Source: Mytilus trossulus (lineage: Eukaryota > Mollusca > Bivalvia > Mytilida > Mytilidae). From it: a stretch of 64,000 nucleotides of DNA. Positions within the stretch are counted from its first letter, which is position 1, and each line of letters starts with the position of its first letter. The stretch is from contig NC_086379.1 in the NCBI RefSeq assembly GCF_036588685.1, positions 15,547,862-15,611,861 of the forward strand, given 5' to 3'. The notes below the pieces were generated by a model. That model was not told where the DNA came from, searched no databases, and worked only from the letters and a program-made list of their open reading frames with translations. Of the stretch, positions 1 through 11,800 are shown in pieces. The translations under genes were made by a program, and so were the position numbers.

Positions 1-2533
1 GTAAAATGAATGTAAAATACTTGTAGATTTAACAATGGAAGTGTCCCCCCCCCCAAAAAAAAAAAAAATGATAACAAGAGATGTTTCCATAAACGTTGGA
101 CACATACGTTAAAAAGTTTAGTTGTGTACTTATAAAACACAGACAAGGTTAATCGTATTGACATTTCAGTTCTTAATATGCAATTTACAGTATTAAATAT
201 TTAACTTTACTGTAAAATTATCAAAAATTATAGCAATTTGTTATCATTAAGTAGCAGTTACAGTTATCCACATAATACATGTTGCTACTGATTGCTATCT
301 GTTCTAGAATATTCATCATATAATAATAAAACATCGTTGTTGTTTTAACACATCTGGCAGTGCTTTTTTCGCAATATCATCAACAGAAAACTTGGCACAC
401 AGTAAACTGGCAATCAGCAGAATCTAACTATCAGAAAACTAATTGTTAACGACCATTCAACTTTGCTGTAATTACTTTATAGGCAGAGAAAATGCGACAT
501 GTCAAGAGAACTGGGAGAAAGACAGAAAGAATTCTTAGTAGTTTGTACATCTATGACCTTGTAAATAAGGTTATTTGTATATAAGGAATGTTGAGGTCGA
601 AATTAGATAAAATATCAAACAAAATTTTTTTTACAATTGCTTAGAGAAACGACAAGGGCACAGTTGGATAGTTGGATCTGTCCTTGCGTCATTCCACACT
701 TTCTTCAACCGCTCAATTATTTGCGAAGCATTGCCTGGATTTCAATGAACTTTTCTGAAAATCGTCAGTAGTTATTATGACATGGCGAACCTCTTATTTT
801 TTCAGAATAATTTCAAGTCTATAATACCTATAGCATTGATTAGCATATATATATTATTACGTTCTTTTTCTAATTTTACAGTTTAATAAACTTCATGAAT
901 TAATGTTCATTATTTTCTAATGGACGAGCCAGAGCATTGCTATGAGAATATCAAGAGGTTAAAAACTATATATAGTCAAGCAATAGAATTTGGCGAACAT
1001 TTGGAGCTTTTTGACTATAAAATGCGCACACGAAGTTTATTCTTTTGTGCTGGCCATTAGCTGTCTCTTTTTGTTTTAATTGTTTGGTAGCAGGCTTTAC
1101 ATTCGTGCGTTCACATCGATAATATGTTTTACAGTTTCACGAAGAATAGAAAAAGCTATTGTACCAAAGCTTCAATGCGATATCTGGTGATTTTTTGTTT
1201 GTCTCTGCATTTTAATGGTCACAAAAAGAGGGAGAGGTCATCCACTGTCAGCACATATGAATTAAATAACCTGTTCTGTGTCAAACGTACAATAATTTCA
1301 TGTTCAATGTTAAATATGTACATGTTAAATGTCCCAGCAGCCTAATTGGCTTGTTAGGGTGAACAGTATGAGACATGGTCTTTTGTCACGAATGTAGGAT
1401 CAGTATGAATAATGAGGGCCTATGGTCCTTGTGTCAGATATCCCTATAGGTATAGTTTTGTTTACAACAACATCTTAAACAAACTACTAAATGATGAAAG
1501 ATCTTTTGATAATGAATGAAAGAAAATAATCTGTAGTTTTTATATTTAAGTTTTTCTTAATTTATTTTCGTTGTAATGTCTTACTCTAATTTGGAAAGAG
1601 AGAAAAGATAGCAAATAATTATCGAACAAGGTTTACTTAGTAATGCTATGGACCCGATGTGGAATGTATATCTCTTCATTTAAATGTATAAAGGCATTTT
1701 GTTAATGTACATTTGATCTCATAGTTGTACAAATAAGACATTATTTAAGAGGGTCAGATATTTATCACGTCGTCAAAATTGAAATTCTATCGCTATTCAT
1801 TTCTCCTGTTCTTTGAGTTGCTTTAATACTTCATGAGATTTAATTTCAAGTGTTATTAACCAAATATTCATATGTATCACCGATGTATTCATACAACTCA
1901 GGAATGCAAATAATTACAAGTAAAAGTCTCTGATTTCAAAGATAAACAAAATAAACATTTATGTCAACCCTTCGGTTACATGTAATATAATTATGAATAA
2001 AATATTTTGAAATTACATTTATACGATGATTTTTATAGTAAATATAGTTGTATCAAAAAGACAACTTTAACAATTTATAATAATATAGTCGAGTATTGTT
2101 GGAAGCTAGAGTTTAGACATAAGAGCGAGAGGTTGAACTTTAATGATTTATAAAAAATATGGTTGCGTTATGGTAGAGATTGGAAATAAAGGGGGAGAGG
2201 TTATTTTGCTACAAACTTGCAGATTAACTTTATGATACCATTATTTTAAAAATACAATTTGACAAAACCCCTGTAAAAACGGTTACTAGTGCTTGAATAT
2301 TAAGTTTTAATAAAATGTATTTTAATATTATAATGAGGTCTATAATGTGCAAAAATGTCTGTTCAGAATGAATTTTGTTTTTTTCTCTGTAAAATAAAGC
2401 TTTGATTTAATACCTCCTCCTACACAAATCTCCATCTGTATTTACAAGATAAGATACTATTGTAATCAAATGTATGCAGCATCACTGCAACCTTCACATA
2501 TATATGTTTAGTGCAAATAACCATAAAACTTAC
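1..2533. other. no gene seen; probably intron of the PDZ gene
   Basis: AT-rich sequence with only short random open frames. The exon at 2534-2647 on the minus strand ends in a good donor and its protein continues toward lower coordinates, so this stretch is probably the first intron of that gene. I found no second PDZ exon here. A poly-C/poly-A tract lies at 47-68. Confidence 0.4.
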
Positions 2534-2647
2534 TTTCTGAATATATAATATAGATCCCTGATCTCTTCCTCCATTCATACGAAATCCCCACTGTACAGAA
2601 GGATCCTTTCTCCTTAGTTGGACGAAGACGGGTTGGTCCTCGGACAT
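2534..2647 (-). CDS. first coding exon of a PDZ-domain protein (ZASP/PDLIM-like), partial
   Basis: The exon encodes 38 residues from a Met in the context AAAAATG. They read as the start of a PDZ domain of the ZASP/PDZ-LIM type: QPVFVQL (first beta strand), DPSVQWGFRMNGG (the family's PWGFRLxGG carboxylate-binding loop region) and a GSILYIQK strand. The exon ends in phase 0 at a consensus donor AAA|GTAAGT (minus strand, GT at 2533-2532), just where a Val would follow in the family. Proteins of this family link alpha-actinin and the muscle Z-disc or actin cytoskeleton; the PDZ is N-terminal and LIM domains, when present, come later. Later exons would lie to the left, beyond the window. The PDZ call is strong, the exact family member is inferred. 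Confidence 0.72.
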
Positions 2648-2699
2648 TTTTAAAAACTTTCACAAAATCAACTTTAGTTCGTCTGCTACTTTTTGTCGA

Positions 2700-4120
2700 A
2701 AAGTGGGTCAATTACACCAAATGAAGATCCCGGATGTACGTATACTTAGTTAGAGTGATATAGAGAATATGATATGATTACTTCTCCATCCTTCGCATCT
2801 TTCCTGCATTATCGAGCACGTGTGGGAGCCTCCGTGTGGTGAATGAAAAATAAACAATCATATCGATATTTATAAGGCCGTATTTTATAGGAACATTGTT
2901 TTATTCTCAAGAAGAATATGTTTTGCAACTTACTTTCATAAAAAAACAACTGACTAAATAGTAAAGTTTTGTTTTCCGAATAGAATATATTTTGATCGTT
3001 AAAAAAATATTGTCGACTGATTATGCCCAAATACATTTATAGTAGATACTCAAATGAAAATTAAATAATTAAAATATTTTAAGTAATTAGAATTTTCCTT
3101 TGAATCTAACAAACAACAAAATTAGAACACTTCTATATGATATATAGAAATATCATTAGAAGGTGTTTTTTTTTATAGTACTGGAACTACTTGTGTATTA
3201 TACTTGACTCATACCGAATCTAATCAATAAAGCAGAATGTGTTTGGCCGATGATTATTTAAAAAAATCTTACTATTAAATAAAGTGAAATTGTCAGCTCG
3301 AAACGTACCAGAAAAGACTCAATTCGTGAAAAAAATATGTCTCTGTCAACTTCTGTAATGTTATCTTTTATTTTTTTTTAAAGTTGGAAAGTCAATATAG
3401 GACGACGTAGTTGCATTAGAGAAGATATCGTTATAACATCACATGTTGCGAAAAAAAGAAGGAAAAAGTCAAGACGATGTTTACGATTTTTTACAAAAAG
3501 GAAGATGATTGATTAAAAAAAAGATCACGTGCCTATTTTTTTTTAAGGAAAACTGATTAAAATAGCCTAAAATTACGTTATATGTTATATTTCTAGTTAA
3601 ATTCTAACCCATAAAACTTATATACGGTTAATTCAATGTTCAAGGCTCGCCAAACAAGAAAAGGTTTCGAATCTATCTTCTAGCTATAGTGTCATTTCTC
3701 GTTTATAAGGTAAATCAACAAATACAACGATTGATTCCCGTATGCTGAAATTCTAGTTTCAGATATGTTTTGCATGTTTAAAATGAGGAAAAACAAATAT
3801 TTTCGTCTTCGAAATACATGTATTATGATATAAAGATACATAATTATTCCTTGTATGTTTAAAATGATGAAAAACAAATATTTTCGTCTTCGAAATACAT
3901 GTATTATGATATAAAGATACATTATTATTCCTTTAACATGTTTGAAATGAACCCGATGTAAGGTTGAATAAGCAGTTTTGAGAAAAGAAAAAAAAACAAA
4001 ACACGCGAATGATATGCCGGTCTTGTGCATATATTGTTGCCAGCATCTTATCATGATTAATCTGACGGTAAAAGTCCTATTATATGTTCTCATTTTATGT
4101 ATGGACCGCCAGAGAAAACG
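2700..4120. other. intergenic, AT-rich; one short tandem duplication
   Basis: Upstream of the PDZ exon. No coding exon recognised. A unit of about 76 bp containing AAAACAAATATTTTCGTCTT occurs twice in tandem at about 3775-3935, with few differences. Confidence 0.5.
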
Positions 4121-4124
4121 ATTC

Positions 4125-6430
4125 TCTCCTTTTATGTAAGGACAGTAGCGATGTTCTGTTTATGTAGAGATATTAATATCAATGGTCTCCTTTTATGAGG
4201 GGGGATAGGAGGGGTCCTGATCCCGAAATCCCGGACTTAAAAAACGAAATTCCGAGGTCCCGAATTTAAATAAAGTAAATCCCGACGTCCGAAATCCGGA
4301 AAAAAAGGATTCCCGGATCCCGAAATGATCAATCCCGAAATCCCGAGCTTAAAAACCCCCGATCCCGGAGTCCCGATAAAGGTCCTATCCCCCTCTTTTA
4401 TGTATGAACAACAGTATCGATGTTCTCTTTTGATGTATGAACCACAGTATCGATGGTCTCCTATGATGTATGAACAACAGTATCGATGTTCTCCTTTGAT
4501 GTATGAACATCAGCATCGATGTTCTCCTTTTATGTATGAACAGCAGTATCGATATTCTCCTTTGATGATAGAACAACAGTATCGATGGTCTCCTTTGATG
4601 TATGAACAACAGTATCGATGGTCTCCTTTGATGTATGAAGAACAGTATCGATGGTCTTCTTTGATGTATGAACAGCAGTATCGATGGTCTCCTTTTATGT
4701 AAGAACATCAGCATCGATGTTCTCCTTTTATGTTTGAACAACAATATCCTTTGATGTATGAACAACAGAATCGATGTTCTCCTTTTATGTATGAACAGCA
4801 GTAACGATGGTCTCCTTTTATGTAAGAACATCAGCATCGATGTTCTCCTTTTATGTATGAACAGCAATATCCTTTGATGTATGAACAGCAGTATCGATGT
4901 TCTCCTTTGATGTATGAACAACAGTATCGATGTTCCCCTTTGATGTATGATCAACAGTAACGATGTTCTCCTTTGATGTATGAACAGCAGTATCGATGGT
5001 CTCCTTTTATGTAAGAACATCAGTATCGATGTTCTCCTTTTATGTATGAACAGCAATATCCTTTGATGTATGAACAACAGAATCGATGTTCTCCTTTTAT
5101 GTATGAACAACAGTATCGATGGTCTCCTTTTATGTATGAACAGCAGTATCGATGTTCTCCAGTGGTGTTTGAACAGCAGTATCGATGTTCTCCAGTGGTG
5201 TTTGAACAACAGTATAGATGTTCTCCTTTGATGTATGAACAACAGTTTCGATGTTCTCCTTTGATGTATGATCAACAGTAACGATGTTCTCCTTTGATGT
5301 ATGAACAGCAGAATGATGGTCTCCTTTGATGTATGAACAGCAGTAACGATGGTCTCCTTTTATATATGAACAACAGTAAAGATGTTTGCCTTTAATGTAT
5401 GGATAGCAGTATCGATGGTCTCCTTTGATGTATGAACTACAGTATCGATGGTCTTATTTTATGTATGAACATCAGTATCGATGGTCTCCTTTGATTATGA
5501 ACAGCAGTTTCGATGTTTTCCTTTTATGTAAGAACATCAGCATCGATGTTCTCCTTTTATGTATGAATATCGGCATCGATGTTCTCCTTTTATGTATGAA
5601 CAGCAATATCCTTTGATGTATGAACAACAGAAGCGATGTTCCCCTTTGATGTATATCAACAGTATGGATGGTCTCCTTTGATGTATGAACAACAGTATCG
5701 ATGTTCTCCTTTGATGTTTGAACAACAGTATTGATGGTCTCCTTTAATGTATGAACAACAGTATCGATGTTCTCCTTTGATGTTTGAACAACAGTATCGA
5801 TGGTCTCCTTTGATGTAGGAACAGTTGTATCGATGTTCTCCTTTTATGTCTGAACAGCAGTATCGATGGTCTCCTTTGATGTATGAACAACAGTATCGAT
5901 GGTCTCCTTTTAAGTATGAACAAAAGTATCGATGTTCTTCTTTTATGTATGAACAGCAGTATCGATGGTCGCCTTTGATGTATGAACAACAGTAACGTTT
6001 TCTCCTTTTATGTATGAACAGGAGTATCAATGGTCTCCTTTTATGTATGGACAGCCGTAACGATGTTCTCCTTTTATGTATGAACAACAGTATCGATGTT
6101 CTCCTTTTATGTAAGAACAGCAGTATCAATGGTCTCCTTTTATGTATGAACAGCAGTATCGATGTTCTCCTTTGATGTATGAACAAGAGTATCGATATTC
6201 TCCTTTTAAGTATGAACAGAAGTTTCGATGGTCACCTTTGATGTATGAACAACAGTATCGATGGTCTTCTTTTATGTATGAACAACAGTATCGATGTTCT
6301 CCTTTTAAGTATGAACAACAATATCGATGGTCTCCTTTTATGTATGAACAACAGTATCGATGGTCTTCTTTTATGTATGAACAACAGTATCGATGGTCTC
6401 CTTTTATGTATGAACAGCAGTAAACATGTT
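4125..6430. repeat. 33-bp minisatellite array
   Basis: Tandem units of 33 bp with core ATGAACAACAGTATCGATGG and TCTCCTTTGATGT repeat from about 4125 to 6430, interrupted by the element at 4198-4394. Units vary by substitution and by short deletions, for example shortened units near 4741, 4861 and 5051. Because 33 is divisible by 3, long open frames appear on both strands (for example 296 codons on minus, 4385-5275). They are in several frames at once and end at indels, so I do not regard them as genes. Confidence 0.92.
4198..4394. mobile_element. non-autonomous DNA transposon, 197 bp, 8-bp target duplication
   Basis: The element starts AGGGGGGATAGGA and ends with the near-inverse TCCTATCCCCCT. 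It is flanked by the direct repeat CTTTTATG at 4190-4197 and 4395-4402. Its interior is made of short GATCCCGAAATCCCG-like motifs. An 8-bp duplication fits the hAT superfamily, but no transposase is encoded. It sits inside the 33-bp minisatellite and the duplicated target is part of one satellite unit, so it inserted after the array formed. Confidence 0.75.
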
Positions 6431-6806
6431 CGTGTGCATGGACAGCATTATCGGTGTTCTCTTTAGGTATGGACAGCAGTAGAGATGTTCTCTTCATGTA
6501 TGGAAAGCAGTAAAGATGTTTGTCGTGTGTATGGACAGAAGTAAAGATGTGTGTCGTGTGTATGGACAGCAGTATCGATGTGTGTATGGACAGCAGTATC
6601 TATGTTCTCTTTATGTATGAACAGCAGTAAAAAACATCGTGTGTTTAGACAGCAGTATCGATGTTCTTATGTATGAACAGCAGTAAAAAACATCGTGTGT
6701 ATAGACAGCAGTATCGATGTTCTTATGTATGAACAGCAGTAAAAAACATCGTGTGTATGGACAGCAGTATCGATGTTCTTATGTATGAACAGCAGTAAAG
6801 ATGTTC
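6431..6806. repeat. degenerate continuation of the satellite, 56-bp units
   Basis: Related but longer units. ACAGCAGTAAAAAACATCG recurs at 6621, 6677 and 6733, a period of 56 bp, each followed by a TATCGATGTTCTTATGTATG stretch. It looks like a divergent edge of the 33-bp array, re-amplified with a new unit length. Confidence 0.75.
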
Positions 6807-7254
6807 TCCTTATACTGTGAAAGTACTTTAATTTGTTCATGTCAATTTTCCTGGTTTGAGCAACATTCACATGTTGGTGGGTTTTTAAATTCCACAAAAT
6901 CTACGAAAATTGGTTCCCCATGTACAAAAGTACTTTTTTTTTAATGGATAGCATTAGTCATGTTGTCCTTCAATGTATGAACAGCAAAAGCTGTATATTT
7001 TCCAACTAAATGTGTGTCTAGTTATTCTAGCACATATTTCCTTTATTCAGTTTAGTTAGTTCAGGACAAGATTTTGATATCATATTGGTACCAAACTCTG
7101 AAGTGTCAAAGTTGTGATGTTCAAGATTAGAACTTGATCTATATACAGGGATTCCCAATATTGACTTTCAGGTGATTTTGTTTGCATGTATTACAGTTCA
7201 CTATTTTCACATCACCAAAAGATATAATTTGAAATATGTCAAATTCAACAAGAA

Positions 7255-7400
7255 TGTGCTCAAAGTACAGGGATGCCCAACTCGCACTAGTTGCAAGTTG
7301 ATTGGACCACAACTTCTTCAAATACTAGGACCAAAAACTTTAACCTGAAGCAGGACAGACAGACTAGTGAACCCGGAGACCAGAAAACATAATGCACCTC
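7255..7400 (+). repeat. dispersed repeat fragment
   Basis: Contains GATTGGACCACAACTTCTTC and AACCTGAAGCAGGACAGAC. The same family appears at 33820-34015 (GATTGGACTTCAACTTCATC, CCTGAAGTGGGACAGACGG). It is an interspersed repeat; its class is unknown to me. Confidence 0.6.
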
Positions 7401-7496
7401 AACTATTATAGTTGGGTCAAAAAAAATTTTTTTTTGTTTATAGAGGTTCCTATCAAAGCATTAAAATTTCACACGTTATGAGTAGAATCATAAGTT

Positions 7497-7705
7497 TGGT
7501 TATTTTCTGCTCATCCTTCTGGAGCACCTGAGATCACCCCTAGTTTGTGGTTAGGTTGGTGTTGCTTACTCTTATTTTTCTATGTTGTGTCATGTGTACT
7601 ATTGTTTGTATGTTTGTCTTTTTCATTTTTAGCCATGGCGTTGTCAGTTTATTTTTAATTTATGAGTTTGACTGTCCCTCTGGTATCTTTCGCCCCTCTT
7701 TTAAA
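7497..7705 (+). repeat. dispersed repeat, Penelope-associated 3' tail
   Basis: Runs from CTGCTCATCCTTCTGGAGCA to GACTGTCCCTCTGGTATCTT. It is the reverse complement of the stretch at about 47195-47400, which directly follows a Penelope-like reverse transcriptase fragment on the minus strand. This copy is therefore probably a heavily 5'-truncated insertion of the same family. Other relatives lie at 43712-43860 (minus) and 41098-41240 (plus, degenerate). Confidence 0.7.
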
Positions 7706-8440
7706 GGACATAAATTTTTATAATGTTCTGTGTGAAAATTGTCAAATGCAAAATTTCTTTTTATTTAGTGGATCCTGCCAAAATATCATAATTTGGCCTA
7801 TGCTGGAACCATGGTTAAACATTCTATGGAATATTTAGGCACAGGAAAGATTCAACAAATATAAAGGGAGTCAGTAAAAAAACTAGTTACCATTCCCCTT
7901 TCTTTATATATTGAACAGTGGAAGCATACAAAATTTTTCGATAAAATTCAATACAGGAAAATTCCTTCCCAACAACTCTAGTGATATTGATGGCTTTTTT
8001 CAAAACTACCTCTACCCTTTTTAATTGGGAAAATATGCGTCATTTTCATCAAATTGGGAAATTTAAAATAAACCATGAATTTGACTGAAACTTTATTTAC
8101 AGACCCATTTTCAACAGTCAACCCCTGCTTTAAAATAAGACTCAATTTTGTGAGTGATGATACATAAATAGACCCTCAAATGTGCACATATATAGTCATT
8201 TTAGGCAAGAAAATTGTTTAAATGAGTGTTTTTCAGCTTGTATTTATGCATAATTACTACTGAGACTGCACTGTTTGGGAAAAAAGTTGTCTGTTTTTTT
8301 TAAGCCATTTTTTTTTTAAATTGGGATTCTTCCCCAGGGGAAAAAGCCTTTATTCTCCACTAAATTAAGGCTAACAATATCACTGAACTCTACAATAGAG
8401 TAAGAGAGTTTTTCACAAAAACACAGACTATGATTATGAC
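7706..8440. other. intergenic, no gene seen
   Basis: AT-rich sequence between the repeat tail and the 3' end of SNU13. Homopolymer runs occur near 8300. Nothing coding was recognised. Confidence 0.4.
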
Positions 8441-8442
8441 TT

Positions 8443-8448
8443 TTTATT
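8443..8448 (-). terminator. candidate poly(A) signal of SNU13
   Basis: TTTATT on the plus strand reads AATAAA on the minus strand, about 417 bp past the SNU13 stop codon. Plausible 3' end of the transcript; closer signals were not excluded. Confidence 0.4.
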
Positions 8449-8864
8449 TTTATAAAACCTTAACAATGTTTCCTATAACAAAAATGTACCCTGACAAAAA
8501 GTGTACACTATAAATGATAAAATATGATAATGATACGAATGAATGACATTGAACACTGCTTTCATCTGAGATTTGATAAAATGTTTTAACAAAAAAGCTA
8601 ATAATATTTGTTGATCTACGAGTATCAAAAAGGTGTGACAACTCTGTAGTTTCACATCAGATATGAACAATGGGAGATAACTCTATTACTTTCTTTTCAT
8701 ATAATTTACATCATGATTTGATAATTATACAAGTTGATTCAGTTGCTTATCTGGGACATCAAGAAGATAAAAATTATAAAAAAGTAAGCATCCTTATCTA
8801 GGTGAACTTATTAGTCCATAATCATAAAGAAATATGTTTTCCTTCTGTCCATCAGATGACATAT

Positions 8865-11800
8865 TTAAATGAGAAGTTTCTCAATGGCCAGTTGGATGGT
8901 CTGGATCTGTGGTCTTAGGTTAGATCCCTCATTGACAGTGACTGAACAGGAGATTACAGGTCTTGACACTCCACAGGCTCTTCCCAATGCTGAAAAATAA
9001 TTTCATAAACTTTTTAATGAAGCAGATATCAATCTTTTTTTCATTTCAAGGTATCAATAGCAGAATCGCTGTGATATAGCCTTTTTGTGCTAATGCAGCG
9101 TAAAGCAACCAACAATCAATCAATCAATAGTAGAAAGGAATTCAATCAAAGTATTTACAAAATCACATTGCTTGTGTCAAAATAAACACTATGAAAAAGG
9201 ATTGGATGATTGCTGAAAATTAAGAGTGATATATAAACACTCTGATATACAATGCTCCTAAACATATTATATATTGACATACAGATATTTCATAGTGAGT
9301 CATCCAGACCCACCAGATTTCAGTGTTAGCTTGTGTGTGTCTTGTATAAGCATCGTGTTAGCTTGTGTGTCTTGTATAAGCATCGTGTTAGCTTGTGTGT
9401 CTTGTATAAGCATCGTGTTAGCTTGTGTGTCTTGTATAAGCATCGTGTTAGCTTGTGTGTCTTGTATAAGCATCGTGTAAGCTTGTGTGTCTTGTATAAG
9501 CATCGTGTTAGCTTGTGTGTCTTGTATAAGCATCTTGTTAGCTTGTGTGTCTTGTATAAGCATCGTGTTAGCTTGTGTGTCTTGTATAAGCATCGAGTTA
9601 GCTTGTGTGTCTTGTATAAGCATCGTGTTAGCTTATGTGTCTTGTATAAGCATCGTGTTAGCTTGTGTGTCTTGTATAAGCATCGTGTTAGCTTGTGTGT
9701 CTTGTATAAGCATCGTGTTAGCTTGTGTGTCTTGTATAAGCATCGTGTAAGCTTGTGTGTCTTGTATAAGCATCGTGTTAGCTTGTGTGTCTTGTATAAG
9801 CATCGTGTTAGCTTGTGTGTCTTGTATAAGCATCGTGTTAGCTTGTGTGTCTTGTATAAGCATCGTGTTAGCTTGTGTGTCTTGTATAAGCATCGTGTTA
9901 GCTTGTGTGTCTTGTATAAGCATTGTGTTAGCTTATGTGTCTTGTATAAGCATCGTGTTAGCTTGTGTGTCTTGTATAAGCATCGTGTTAGCTTGTGTGT
10001 CTTGTATAAGCATCGTGTTAGCTTGTGTGTCTTGTATAAGCATCGTGTTAGCTTGTGTGTCTTGTATAAGCATCGTGTTAGCTTGTGTGTCTGTATAAGC
10101 ATCGTGTTAGCTTGTGTGTCTGTATAAGCATCTACATGTAAGGTGACACAGGGTGATTTGGAGATTTAGATTAGTCTCTGTCTGATTAACAACTCTATCA
10201 AACAATTCCCTTGAATTATTTCCTAAATTCCTAGTGACTTTCACTATTGAATATAAACAAAAAAAGTCAGGGGAAATCAGATATACTTTTTAACTGATTT
10301 TTTTGGGGTACTACATTGTCTATATGAGTGTGATATACATACCTTGTTTGGACCTGATAAACACATATGGCACATTCTGAAATATAAGAAATAATCCTAT
10401 GAAACAAAACAACTATGGGTGAAGAATGAAAAATGCAAGAAATTGATGAATTTATGTTCTTTTATAATGGAAGAGAATTTGTTTTTAAACTGTGTTTTGT
10501 TATAAATTAAGTCAGTTTTTTTAAGTGAATTCTTTCACTTTTTTAATATATGTCCGAGCCTTAAACTTTACTCAATATACAGTTTTGTTTCTTCTCATTG
10601 TGGAAGATCTTTCTATGGCCTATGATTGTTTACATTGTACTCATTGTGGAAGATCTTTCTATGGCCTATGATTGTTTACATTGTACTCATTGTGAGTAAA
10701 TATACAGTTTGGGGTTTTCTCATTGTGGAAGATCTTTCTATGGCCTATGATTGTTTACATTGTACTCATTGTGGAAGATCTTTCTATGGCCTATGATTGT
10801 TTACATTGTACTCATTGTGAGTAAATATACAGTTTGGGGTTTTCTCATTGTGGAAGATCTTTCTATTGCCTATGATTGTTTACATTGTACATCCACTTCA
10901 CTTGAACTTTGATGAATAATTTTCTCATTGGGAATCAGACCACATTATTGTACACCATAAGAAATACTCTTTTAATACCTTGTCTTCACACAGTAAAGGA
11001 AGATGTAACAAGATCTCCAAAGGTTCAGCATCTGCAGCCATCACAATAAACTCGGAGATTCCTCTGTTTAAGGTCTTTGTGGCTATAAACAAATACAGTA
11101 AATTAAAACTACATTGTAACTCAGAATGGAAAATTTTGTCATCTATTTATAGTATTCTTACCATTTTATAGGTTGATAATATTCTCACAGTATTGTTATA
11201 GTTGCCAATAGGCTTTGGAATTTTGATTGCACAAGTTATCAAGTTTATTCATGATATCTTATTTGAATTTTCTTAATTTTTCCAAGCTATGATTTTAATT
11301 TTAATATAATTTTAGGCATTTAAAAAAGTACCTTATGAGTATCTAGATATGACATTTAGTCATTTAAAAAAAAAATCTTTTTATTTCATTCAAAATTTCT
11401 ATACCATTTTCAAAGCAGAGATAGAGTTATTAACTCAGTTATACATGTATTATTTTCACATTTAAGCTAGATTTTAGTGTCTTTCAAATGGATATGTGTG
11501 CACAAGTTTGTACATGTTTAGCACATAAAAAAGACTTAACACAATGCTTTGCATTTCTTTGTTCTTCATTTGTTTTCAGAATTTTTTCGAATGTTTTTTT
11601 TAGAAGGAAGATGTTTACAAACACAACCAGATTTGACCAATGGAAGGTTTAGATATTGGCTTTTATGATTGATTATTACCTTCATTGGCTCCTTTCCTCA
11701 ATTCTTTACAGCTGGCTGCCTTCTGTACCAAGTCTAATATTTTCTGTGTCAAGTTAGGATCAGCTAATGGATAAGCTTTAGGATTTACTTCTTCAGTCTG

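Noticed and set aside
4325-6497. Long open frames (up to 296 codons) on both strands encoding repeats such as MYEQQYRWSPL and LLFIHQRRTSI
   Set aside because: They come from a 33-bp tandem repeat whose length is a multiple of 3. Several frames are open together, indels break them, and no start context, signal or domain is present.
9326-10127. Open frames of 258 and 264 codons with 10-residue repeats
   Set aside because: Products of the 30-bp minisatellite, lying inside a SNU13 intron and open in many frames on both strands.
9329-10132. Possible CRISPR-like array because of regular 30-bp repeats
   Set aside because: There are no unique spacers; the repeat is directly tandem, and the window is animal DNA.
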